Origin: a virus
Virus record (IMG/VR): IMGVR_UViG_3300033183_000145
Coordinates: 1 to 64,000 of that record
Reading direction: 5' to 3' (one strand)
Length of the DNA stretch: 64,000 nucleotides
Below the pieces are notes generated by a model. It saw only the letters and a list, made by a program, of their open reading frames with translations, searched no databases and was not told the origin of the DNA. Below are positions 53,173 to 63,100 of the stretch, piece by piece. The position numbers and the translations under genes were made by a program. How positions within the stretch are numbered: the stretch's first letter is position 1; each line of letters starts with the position of its first letter.

Positions 53173-55071
53173 ATGAAAACCTTTATCACTACCCTCCTAC
53201 TGGCAATTACCTTTTCGAGCATAGCTCAAGAGTGTAGCCTCTTAGTGCCTGATAACGTGAAAGTTATGGGCATGAGTCGAACTGATGTTAACCTCGCAGA
53301 GGTTGATACAGTGGTACTACCCATTGTGTTCCATATCGTGCACACTGGGGCTGGCGAAGAAAACAACATCTCCGACGAACAAATCATGTCGCAGGTCGAT
53401 GTTTTGAATGATGAGTTCGCTGACAGTAAGATTCAGTTCTGTATGGCCGTGCGAGATCCTGAAGGCAACCCAACCAACGGCATCACTCGCACCGATTACA
53501 GCTGGAACAAGGAGTATGTAGCCAATGGTATCAGCAATGGCTCAGGTGGCGGAGCTGACCAGACACAAGTAAAGTCTGACGCGGGGTGTTGGAACCCTGA
53601 AGAGTACATCAACTTTTACGTGGTTAACGAGATCAATGGGAATGACGGGGGATGGGGTATTCAGGGATTTGCTTACCTCGGACCTACTGGTGATTGCAGA
53701 GACGGTGTGGTGTGTCTGTACAACGTAACGGGCAACATAGGTACGCTGAAGCCAGGTCGAGAGCTTGGGTTTACGGGGGTCCACGAGATGGGTCATCACC
53801 TTTCTCTTTGGCACACATTCTCTAACTCGAACGACTGCGTAGAGACGAACTGCGAGACTCAGGGTGATCAGGTATGCGACACTCCGCCAACCACCCCGAA
53901 TGATATTGGGTGCGTTGCCGCAGATTGCCCCGACGCTTTGCTTGAGAACTTTATGGACTACACTCCCGAGACTTGTAGGGAGTCGTTTACTGTTGGTCAA
54001 GCTGAGCGTATGCACGAATGCTTGCAGACTGTGAGGTCTGGCCTTCTCGACAACCTGTCCTGTGTGCCTATAGTAGACTACGACGCGACACCGCTAACAG
54101 CCTACTATCAGCAGACGTGGTGCACCCCAACTCAGGATATTTGGATCGACGTAGTAAACCAAGGAACGCTCCCTTTGGACGTCATCGAGGTGCAGCTCTA
54201 CGTCAATGGAAACCAATACGCAGAATACTTATACGACGTTCCTACTGGCACCCACGAAGTGTTGTTTGAGAACGTATATGTTGATGGAGCCCAGATGTTC
54301 GAGGTCCAAGTAGTTAGCTCCCTTGATCAATATCAAGACAACGATTACTCTTGGTGGCCTATCGAGACTGTCTCTGGGGAGCTTATGAATATCACCGTAG
54401 GGACGGACAACTGGGCCAACGAAGTCGACTGGGTGCTCTACGATGAGTTTGGGGAAATTGTAACTGGGGATGGGGACTATCCTTTTGGGGTGAATACATA
54501 CGAGTATGAGGTATGCGTCTACGAGGGTTGCTATACCTTCGAGGCCACCGACACTAACGGAGATGGGATGTGTTCTTTGGACTTCGGTAACGATGGTATT
54601 TGCGACATTGGAGGGGATGGGATTACGGCCAGTGTTAATGGGAGTGTCATCTTCGCTACGGAGCAAACGGAGTACTCTCTCTTCGACACAACCTTCTGCT
54701 TCTCTATTGGGGATTGCCCTCTTGACTTTGACGGTAACGGAACCGTAGGCAATGGTGACGTGCTTGATATGATACTTGAGTACGGGTGTCAGTCTGGATG
54801 CCAGACGGACCCAAACAACGATGGTATCGTAAACGTAATGGACCTACTCTACATGCTCACCAACTTGGGCGATTGCCCGCTTGAGCAAGACCTCTCTATA
54901 GGTATGCTTAAGGACGTAACCCTTGCCGCAGCATCGGCAGGAGGTGTTGGAAAAAATCCTCAGATCTACGACATGACGGGGCGGAGGGTTCGAGGCCCTG
55001 TGGAGTCCCTGGCCACGGGAGTCTACATTCTGAAGTGGGAAAGTGTAACCAAGAAAGTATTTGTACAATGA
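53173..55071 (+). CDS. Secreted M43-type metalloprotease with T9SS type A sorting domain
   Basis: A 632-residue exported protease. Residues 1-19 are a Sec signal (MKTFITTLLLAITFSSIAQ). The catalytic domain has the extended zinc motif HEMGHHLSLWH (about 203-213) and the Met-turn ENFMDYT (about 257), the signature of M43 (pappalysin-like) peptidases. A beta-rich region follows. Around residues 517-565 two Asp/Asn-rich loop-helices (DFDGNGTVGNGDVLD and DPNNDGIVNVMDLLYM) look like dockerin-type calcium sites. The last 50 residues (IYDMTGRRV...KKVFVQ) are a T9SS type A sorting domain. The product should reach the host surface through the host T9SS. No inhibitory propeptide was seen. Confidence 0.85.
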   Translation: MKTFITTLLLAITFSSIAQECSLLVPDNVKVMGMSRTDVNLAEVDTVVLPIVFHIVHTGAGEENNISDEQIMSQVDVLNDEFADSKIQFCMAVRDPEGNPTNGITRTDYSWNKEYVANGISNGSGGGADQTQVKSDAGCWNPEEYINFYVVNEINGNDGGWGIQGFAYLGPTGDCRDGVVCLYNVTGNIGTLKPGRELGFTGVHEMGHHLSLWHTFSNSNDCVETNCETQGDQVCDTPPTTPNDIGCVAADCPDALLENFMDYTPETCRESFTVGQAERMHECLQTVRSGLLDNLSCVPIVDYDATPLTAYYQQTWCTPTQDIWIDVVNQGTLPLDVIEVQLYVNGNQYAEYLYDVPTGTHEVLFENVYVDGAQMFEVQVVSSLDQYQDNDYSWWPIETVSGELMNITVGTDNWANEVDWVLYDEFGEIVTGDGDYPFGVNTYEYEVCVYEGCYTFEATDTNGDGMCSLDFGNDGICDIGGDGITASVNGSVIFATEQTEYSLFDTTFCFSIGDCPLDFDGNGTVGNGDVLDMILEYGCQSGCQTDPNNDGIVNVMDLLYMLTNLGDCPLEQDLSIGMLKDVTLAAASAGGVGKNPQIYDMTGRRVRGPVESLATGVYILKWESVTKKVFVQ

Positions 55072-56087
55072 GAGCGGTACTATTGTGGTTTCTGATTCCT
55101 GTTCTGTCCTATGGGCAGGGAATATGCGATATGGAGATCATAGGGTTTAACCCCATCTCCACGGATATAACAATCGCTATTAACGGAGGGTACTGCACGC
55201 CTGAGGCTGGGGATTCTATCGGTGAGTTCTTATTGTCTCTGGCATTTAATCCAGCGCTAGACGATAACGGAGACTGGGGGTGTATATACCCTAACGGATG
55301 GGCATACCTCATCTTCCCACTCAACTTCCCTGGTTTCGACATAGGCGAAGGAGCGGATCAGATACTCCAGACAGGGGATACTGTTTCTTTTACCCTCGAT
55401 GAGATACCAACGTTTGGAAGCGGAACAGCGGCATGCTGGATAGACATCATGCAAAGCGGAGCATACTATGAAGAGTGCCTTGTTCTTACTGTGTGGCAAA
55501 TCAACGATAGTCACCCACTTGACGGAAGCAACACTGGACTAGGTGGATTCCCATACCCTGATGCCAACATCTTCAATTCGTGGATTATGTGGAGCCTTAA
55601 TGGAGCGTGCGATCCACCACCTCCCCCTATCGTATACGGGTGTACAGATATGTTTGCGTACAACTACAACTTCGCTGCTTCGCAGGATGACGGAACGTGC
55701 GTATATCAGGGGTGTCAAGACCCTCTGGCACTTAACTATTGCGAGGAGTGTGAAGTAGAAGGGCCATGTATCTATGAGCCTCCAGGAGGTGAGGATTGCA
55801 GCGATCCACTGATCTTTATAGCAAACACCTTTAGTCCCAACAACGATGGTCTTAACGACTACTGGAAGGTCGTTACAAGGGCAGAGTGCTGGCTCACATG
55901 GGAGCTCAGGATCTACAATAGATGGGGCACGCTCGTATGGATGAGCTACGACCCAGACGCTAAATGGATAGGGGAAAGGCTTGATGCCTTTGTCCCTGAC
56001 GGTGTATACACCTGGGCTCTCAAGGCCAAAACTTATGAATCAACGAAGGTTGTGGACATGGCTGGCCACGTCACCATATTCAGGTAG
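55068..56087 (+). CDS. Exported surface protein with T9SS type B (gliding-type) C-terminal domain
   Basis: A 339-residue protein started at the ATG at 55068, which overlaps the protease stop as ATGA. Residues 1-17 are a signal peptide (MRAVLLWFLIPVLSYGQ). The middle is Cys/Gly/Asn-rich with two GCTD/GCQDPLA-NYN repeats typical of marine flavobacterial surface proteins. The C-terminal region from NTFSPNNDGLND to VTIFR is a type B (CHU_C-like) T9SS sorting domain. Likely exported with the protease. Its stop abuts the convergent gene's stop. Confidence 0.8.
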   Translation: MRAVLLWFLIPVLSYGQGICDMEIIGFNPISTDITIAINGGYCTPEAGDSIGEFLLSLAFNPALDDNGDWGCIYPNGWAYLIFPLNFPGFDIGEGADQILQTGDTVSFTLDEIPTFGSGTAACWIDIMQSGAYYEECLVLTVWQINDSHPLDGSNTGLGGFPYPDANIFNSWIMWSLNGACDPPPPPIVYGCTDMFAYNYNFAASQDDGTCVYQGCQDPLALNYCEECEVEGPCIYEPPGGEDCSDPLIFIANTFSPNNDGLNDYWKVVTRAECWLTWELRIYNRWGTLVWMSYDPDAKWIGERLDAFVPDGVYTWALKAKTYESTKVVDMAGHVTIFR

Positions 56088-56456
56088 TCAGGGCTGCTCT
56101 ATCGTGTTAGCCTGCTGAACTTCGTAGACCTTATTTTGGATCTCGTTAAAAGGAGTTCCGAGTCTAAAGCTTATGTCTGCAACGTATTGCCACGCAGGTC
56201 TATCTCCATTGTATATCACAACAACGGGGACTGCTGTAACGCTAGTCTTAATTGACTCTGGTTGGTCCTCAAGCCAGCCGAATTTATAGTTGCAACCACG
56301 CAGTTCCTCAAGGTCTCTTCGGGTGTGGTTCTCGTTCCATTCAGCATTGATCTGAACCACCGTAACCTGCTCTTCTGGGAGAGAGTTAAGCTTTACTGCA
56401 GCTCCAGTTCCAAGTGCGCCAGCTGCAAGCGCCAAAATAGCAATAGTCTTGTTCAT
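56088..56456 (-). CDS. Membrane-anchored thioredoxin-fold-like protein without CXXC
   Basis: A 122-residue protein. Residues 1-25 form a hydrophobic Ala/Leu anchor or signal; the rest follows a thioredoxin-like order: VTVVQINAEWNEN strand-helix, then a conserved cis-Pro-like AVPVVVIYNG and a final helix. The usual CXXC is missing; one Cys remains near residue 52. It may sense or bind a partner rather than exchange disulfides. First of four minus-strand genes in the lysis-type cassette, with an overlap to the next. Confidence 0.45.
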   Translation of the reverse strand: MNKTIAILALAAGALGTGAAVKLNSLPEEQVTVVQINAEWNENHTRRDLEELRGCNYKFGWLEDQPESIKTSVTAVPVVVIYNGDRPAWQYVADISFRLGTPFNEIQNKVYEVQQANTIEQP

Positions 56457-56734
56457 CAGTCCTGAGTACTTAATTCATAGAGCCTTTGTTCAATCAAATC
56501 CAGCTTCTCTCCATTCTCCTCCACTTGCTCCTGAGTGTTCATGATGGTTTCTCTTATGAGTTGGTCCTTAAGATCGTATTCTGTTCTAGACACCTCTGGC
56601 TTAGGAAGCTTTTTAGCTAACTCAATGTCAGCCTGCAACGCAAACCACATCCCGCATAGCGAAATTACAAAAGAAATAATAACCACTATGGTTTTGATGT
56701 CGAGAGTGAACTCGGTCTTGTCGTCAAGCTTCAT
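56456..56734 (-). CDS. Single-pass membrane coiled-coil protein (spanin/holin-partner-like)
   Basis: A 92-residue protein with one transmembrane helix (about 14-34: IKTIVVIISFVISLCGMWFA) and then a long acidic coiled coil (IRETIMNTQEQVEENGEKLD). Such topology suits a phage membrane-fusion or lysis-accessory protein. It lies between the holin-like gene and the thioredoxin-like gene. Role is inferred from topology. Confidence 0.5.
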   Translation of the reverse strand: MKLDDKTEFTLDIKTIVVIISFVISLCGMWFALQADIELAKKLPKPEVSRTEYDLKDQLIRETIMNTQEQVEENGEKLDLIEQRLYELSTQD

Positions 56735-57171
56735 TTTTTGGACTTTTCGAGGGTTCTTCCAGCAAAGTATGCGCCAAAAGATGTTAGCATAAGAATCTCC
56801 AGCAAAGATACATAACTTTCCTTCACGTTAAAGGGCAGGTAATCAAGCGAGTCCAGCACCATGGTCACCATGAACATGGCCATGAGAGCGATCAAAGTCA
56901 CTGGTCTGATGTACTTTGCGAGCTTGACGTCGCTCCCCATATCAGCCTTCCATCTTTCAGTTACATTGTTCTGATAGGCTATCTCTGCGTCAAGGACTGC
57001 CTTGGCTTCTGCAGGGTCTACACTATCATCATTATCGAGAAGGTTCTTCACTATCCCGAGAGCTCCCTGATCTGGCAAAAGATCACCCACTGTATCCAAT
57101 ACACTAGGCGCTTTATCTTTTAGCCACTTGCCAAGGTTGGTGTCTTTGATCTTATTTTCTTGCTTGCTCAT
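56731..57171 (-). CDS. Holin-like protein (3TM family style)
   Basis: A 146-residue protein. Residues 1-80 are soluble (WLKDKAPSVLDTVGDLLPDQ segment), then two clear transmembrane segments (YIRPVTLIALMAMFMVTMVL and SLLEILMLTSFGAYFAG) close to the C-terminus. The pattern resembles phage holins of the three-transmembrane group that puncture the inner membrane so that endolysin can escape. Starts inside the end of the polyvalent gene by 20 nt. Confidence 0.6.
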   Translation of the reverse strand: MSKQENKIKDTNLGKWLKDKAPSVLDTVGDLLPDQGALGIVKNLLDNDDSVDPAEAKAVLDAEIAYQNNVTERWKADMGSDVKLAKYIRPVTLIALMAMFMVTMVLDSLDYLPFNVKESYVSLLEILMLTSFGAYFAGRTLEKSKK

Positions 57172-60100
57172 ATCTCTTGTTGAACTCCATGATTATCTTT
57201 CTTTCCTTCTCTCTGAGCTCCTGTATTCTCGCTATGCGTTGAGCATACGGGAGCTTGTTTGCTTCTCTTTTAGCAGCTCTTAGCTGACGGAGCATCTTGT
57301 CTACCTTATTCAGGTAGTTATCCATTCCTCTAGTAATGCCTCTGTGTCTTTCTGGATCGTATTCTCCAGATGCCTTTATTTCCTTTACGTAAGACTTGAG
57401 CTCTTGCTTGTTCTCGTTAAACAACTCAAAGTCATAGTACTTAGATGGCTCTCCGTAAAGTATACGCGCAAGAGGTATCTCATTTGCCTCAATCTTTATG
57501 TCTTCTCCAGAAGAGAACTTAGAGACTATCTTCTTTGGAACTGCAACAGATCTGTTTACAAACTGACCAGCTGATCCGATATAGTACTCGAACATGTACC
57601 AAAGCTTATCTGGATTAAAATCAAGTCCTCCAGATTTGTACTCACTTCCACCAGTGGCTTCATTCATCCACTTGAAGAAGTCCTTCACGGCCTCAGGGGA
57701 TCTGAAAGAAAGCTCTGACTCTGGGCGCTGAACTCCGAACGGGAGATTCTCTCCTGTTACTGGAGCTCCAAAGTAAGTTTCATTCACCATGACCTCAACC
57801 CAAGGCTTGAGTACCGTTGGAACTGCTCCCTTACCGACGCTCGTCATAAGGTCTTTAGACTGACCAAACGATACTGGAGAGAACGAGGCCATAAATGAGT
57901 TAAACAAGAACATCATCGCCTCATCAGCCTCCTTGCCTCCGTGAGCAGACTCTACCATAGCTGTACCCATGTTTGCAAACACGTTAAATCCATACGGCAT
58001 AGGAATCTTAAAGTAGTCCTTTCCGTTGGGGCGCATAATGATAAGGTTTCTTTCCTTCACGTAATCTGGAATCTTGTCCCAGTATGGAGTTCCGTCTTCA
58101 TCGTCGTCAGACATAGCGTAGCCAAGCTGCGCGAGCATAGCGCTAAACGTCGTCAATCCAGCAGCCATCCATTGTGCTGCGTTGACTCTTTCAACTCCCT
58201 TTCTTCTTGTGCCGTCTACCCTTGTTTCGGGTTTAAGCGTAAGCAACGACCTTCCAAGTCTTGCTGTACCCTGTATAGATGCGTTGAAGAACAAGTAAAC
58301 AGCATTTAGGGCTGGACCCCATTCGCCCTGCTTATTGAAGTTAACAGTGATGTTCTTTGCAAGCTGAGCTGCCTTTTCTCTGCTGACTCCATTCTCCCTT
58401 GCAGCTATGTATGCAGCAAGCCTGATGCTATTCTCAAAGGCGTCGTTAACGCCCTCGATTGTTTCTGCAAAGTTCTTAGCCTTGCCGAGTATCTCTTGAG
58501 TTCTTGTCGTATCACTAGCAGCATTTTCAAGGTCGCTAGCTATTTGGTCTAGAGATCTTGCGTATGCCCAACCTGTCTTACCTCCGTCTTCTTTAAATTC
58601 TTGGAAATACTTCTCAATAGCTGGGTCTCCGCCTCTCTGAACAGAGTTCTTGACGAGCGTTTTAAGCGTTTGAGGAACAAGCTTCATCATCCTCTTGATG
58701 GTGCCCTTGCTGTTCAGCATTCCACCCTCTATATCGGCCTCTGCTGCTGCGTTAAATATAGCAGACTGAATATCTCTAGAGAAGTTGGATATCATAAACT
58801 CTGGGTTCAGAGTCGTGAATGACCTTCTCAGCCATTGTGCTGGAACTCTGAGCGCTCTTATGAATGCGTTGGTCTGTGGGAGGTTCATTCCCTTCAGGCT
58901 TTCAGCATAGCTTGGGTCCTTAAAGAATATGAACTTCTGCTCTCCATTGATTCTTACTGCGACAACTCTCGCGTCGTTGGGGTTCTGAACCTGACTCGCA
59001 TCAAGTACTCTCCAAACCTTAGGATTAGGAGTATCCTTAATCAGGTTGTATAGAGTCGTGAGGGCTTCGTTGGTTCTGGCCTTTATGTGGATTCCTGCAT
59101 TTTGAGCAACAATCTGAGCGAGAATGTTTTCAGCTTGACTCTTTCTACCTTGTGCTCTCTTGGTCGTAGATCCAAATACGTTCATGCCAGCCCCTCCAGT
59201 GGGATATGGAGATCCAAGATCTTCGTCTACAGCTACTCCAGCCAAAGGAACATAGTTGCTAAACATAGACTCAAAGGCATCAACAGTATCCTTGGTCTCA
59301 AGACCATACTTAACCATTGTGTCCCTTGTGTCTTGCTGTATCTCTCTGACCTTAGCAACGATTGGGTCCAGCTGAGCCTTGTTTGCGGAGTTGATGATTG
59401 CATCAGCCTCAGCGTTGGACATGCCACTACCATCCTTTATCGCTCCATTCGTTCTTTGCTCAATGATGGCATTGCGTTCCTTGGCGTGCAGGGCGTACAG
59501 GTACTGAGACAATGCAGTAACATCTATGCCAGAGTCCTTCATCATCTTGGTGATCTCCTCGACCTTCTTGTCGAGTTTAGCGAGATCTTCTGCGGCCTTG
59601 CCGTACATGAGCTCTTCAGCCATTTTGAAGTCCTTGTCTTTCGACAGCGGACCAAACTGCTTCTCTATAGACTGTTGCAGATTAAATATGTCTACATACT
59701 TGTCCTGAAGCCTTCTTATCCAAAGGTTTTTCCACCTCTGGAATCCAGTGTGGTTAGGGGCGTCCCAGGCTTTGTGCTTTCTCTTGCCAGCCGATCGCCT
59801 AATCGTGTCTTCTCCATCTGAGTGTGTAACCGTCTCCTCTCCTACGACTTGACCAGTAACACCCTTGGCCGCATAGAATGATTCCTGAGCCTCAAGGTAA
59901 TCTTCGTATCTGTCGAATTTGTTTGCTTCGTCTGAAGCTTCAAATTCTTCCTTGGACATGAACTTAGCGAAGAATCTTTTTTCACCTTTGTCGTACCCCT
60001 TCGCCTCTGGGTATGCGTCTGCTATACCCATCTGCTCTCTCAGGAAGCCCATCTGCTCCACTCTGGAGTCGTACTCTTCCTGAGTTTCACCGTCAAGCTT

Positions 60101-63100
60101 TGTTATAGCAAGCCCGTAAGAGAATGCGCCGTTACCCTTGAGTCCAACTACATCAAGACCAGTTACAAGTCGCTTCTTGTTATCAAGAGACATTCTCTTA
60201 AGCTGATTCTTAGATATGTCTCCTTCAATCTTGTATGGGACCTTTATCGCAGCCACTATCGTTCCACCTTCTACCTTCCCAAATTGCTTTTCTATGTAGT
60301 TATCTTTAAGGAATTGGTCTGCATTTTGGTTGAGGTTCTTTGCTATTATTCTTCTGGCAAAGTTGTTTCTATTCTCAAAGTTCTGGTCAAAGTTCTTTGG
60401 GTTCGTGTCCATGAGTATATCGACCAGCGCTTGCGCCTCTTGCATCGTCTCCACCTCGAAAGCCTCGGCCCTTTGGTAAGCGTTGTATATTCTTCTGGCG
60501 TCAGCTGGTTCCAGCGCATCCATAAGGTCCTTTATGTTTCTTCTCTTGCCCTTGCCCTTGGCGTCAATCATTTCGTTCAGAGCGTCTCTGACCTGCTCGA
60601 AGTTTTGATCTGTGACTTGTATTCTTCTGCCCTTTTCAAATCCGAGAGCCCTTCTCACCACGTCTTGGAATATAGCTGGGTTTCCAGCCATAGAAGCCAA
60701 ATCAAGGACAGAGAAAGTAAACAATACATATCCCTTTGGGTTCTTGCTCTCTGCATCAAGTATTGCCCCTCTTCTGAACTTTCCAGAAACTATGTTAGCC
60801 ATAGCCTTGTTTCTGTGGCTTGAGGCAATTATCTCCCTAATTCCGTCATTATCAATTCTTTGCGTAAGCTGCATCACGATGCCAGTGCCGATCTGTTCCC
60901 CAGATCTGTCGTAACCAAAGTTGATTCCGCGAGCGCCAGCAAATCCCTTGAGGCTATCAATAATTTTCGCGCCTCTGTTCTGAGCCTTTTTCAAGAGCCC
61001 GTCTTCTGCCTGAACAGTACGAGCCTTCTTTCTCTTACCTGCGCTGTATCTAATGCTTCCGTCGTTAGTAGCGTCCCCATCCTTGGCCATGTGGTGCGGC
61101 GTAAGCCCAGACATACCATAGATTTCAGAGGGCTTCATCTGCTCTATCTCACCTGGGGTGAGGCCAGACTCTTTAAGTGCCTCGAAGTTTTTCTTGGCGA
61201 CCTCAAGAAACTCTCTTTGGTGCTCAACAGGCTTAAGGCCGAAATCAATCATGGCTCTACCAACAGCCATTGATCTCTCGTCTTCGCTCATATTTTGCAT
61301 AGCGTCGACGTCCATAACTCCTGGCATGAAGAACTCCGCTCTTGCTCCAGGTACACCAGCCCGAACCATCTCTGCTCTTACGAACCCAGAAAAATCAATG
61401 ATTTCGCTGCGAATCTTTCTTTTCTCCTCTGCAGCTAACGCTCTTTTCTTTTGAGCCCTATCCGCTGCAGCAAGTCTTCCATGAAGCGCACCCTCCATGC
61501 GTATTACGTTCCCGTCTCTATCCGTCTTTGGCTTTGGTGGCTTGATCGTGTACCTCTTGCCATCCTTGATAAAGTACATCTGGGTAATCCTTGCTGGTCT
61601 ACGACCGTTGGCAGTCATATGGTTAAACCAGTTTCTGAAATGGAAGTAGTCGTTAACCTTAATCTTCTTTTGAACTGTCCTTTCAAATGTTGGCTTGGCC
61701 TCGCCTATCTCGACGTATGCGTCCTCCGTGTAAAACACCTCGGTATCCTTGAGATAATTGAACTCGGTTTTTCTTTTCCCGTACGCAAAACGAACCTCAC
61801 CTAGGTCACCCATCTCGTCCTCAAACCTCTGCTGCTCTGTCTCTTCATCTCCGAGCATTTCTGTTGCCATTTGCTCAAGACGTGCTTCGTACTCAGCTTG
61901 AGACTCAGTCTCTCTCTTTTGCATGGACGGCCCCTCTGTTGTGACGCCCTGCTCTCCTCTAGTTGCTCTAGCGAAGTTCTGTGCGAACTTGATGAGCTCT
62001 TCTCTGTTCTTAATCTGCGGGTCTCTTTGATCGCCTGGCTGACGACCAAGGAATCGGTCAAGAGCGTCGTTGATAGCGTTCTTAAGTCTGACAAAAAATC
62101 TTTCGTCGTTAGCCTCGAAGAGGGATTGATTCTCTGCATATGAAAGCAGAACCTCAACAATAGACTCCTCCTCTACAGCCGCCTGACCTTGCTCCTGATA
62201 TACAGGGTTGTTTTTTATTTCTTCAAGTATGTTTCTGACGGCTTCATTCTTTTCAGCCATCTCGACAAGAACGCCGTAGATCTGCTTTCTTGCAAAAGCA
62301 TCATTCCCTATGACGTGTCTCAGAGCAGCGTGTGCAAACTCTTCCTGTACCTCTCTTGCGTTGACGTCTGGTGGGAAGTGAATAACCTTTCCGCCGTGGT
62401 CAACGTGACCAAAACCGCCCTTCAGTCCTCCACTAGCCTCGTATGAGGCTCTTGTCTTATGGGCTCTAACCTTATAGCCAGCTTTGCCCAAGGCGTCACC
62501 GTATGCAGAGTTGAGGCGGTTAGCCTGAATAGCCGCAGCCACAGACATGCGTCCAGACTCACCGACTTGAGTTTCATCTGTAATGTCAATCAGATCGCCC
62601 TTGCCAAGTTCGAGGTCAGCAAAGTCACTATCATCAGTTGTCGGTTCGGCCCTCTGTTCAGCCTTAGGCGCGTCGGCCTTTGCCTCAGACTTCTCCCCAG
62701 AAACCTTATCTCTAAAGTCTTGTTCTTCAACAATCTTCCCTGCAACCTTGGCAGACCTCTCATCAATAGGCCTTCCCTCTTGGGTCTCGTCAAATAGCGA
62801 CAGCTGCTCGGCCTCTTGTGCTTGGCCTTCTGGTGCTGGCTCTGACGACTGCTCTGAGAGCTTTATGTTGTTTCTCTCAAGCATCTTAATAGACTCAGAC
62901 TTCATCTCAGTCTCGTTTCCTTCGGCGTCAGTAGTAGCTACTGGGGCATCGTTCTCCGCCACGTCAGGACCCTCTGAAGCACCCTCAATAGCTACCTTGG
63001 CTCTGTAGAGGTTTTCGTACCTCTTCTTAAGCTGCTCTTTCTCTTCCTTCGTTGTGTTGGGGTCCATGAGCTTGGCCTCCGTGTAAGCCATGTCTCTGTG

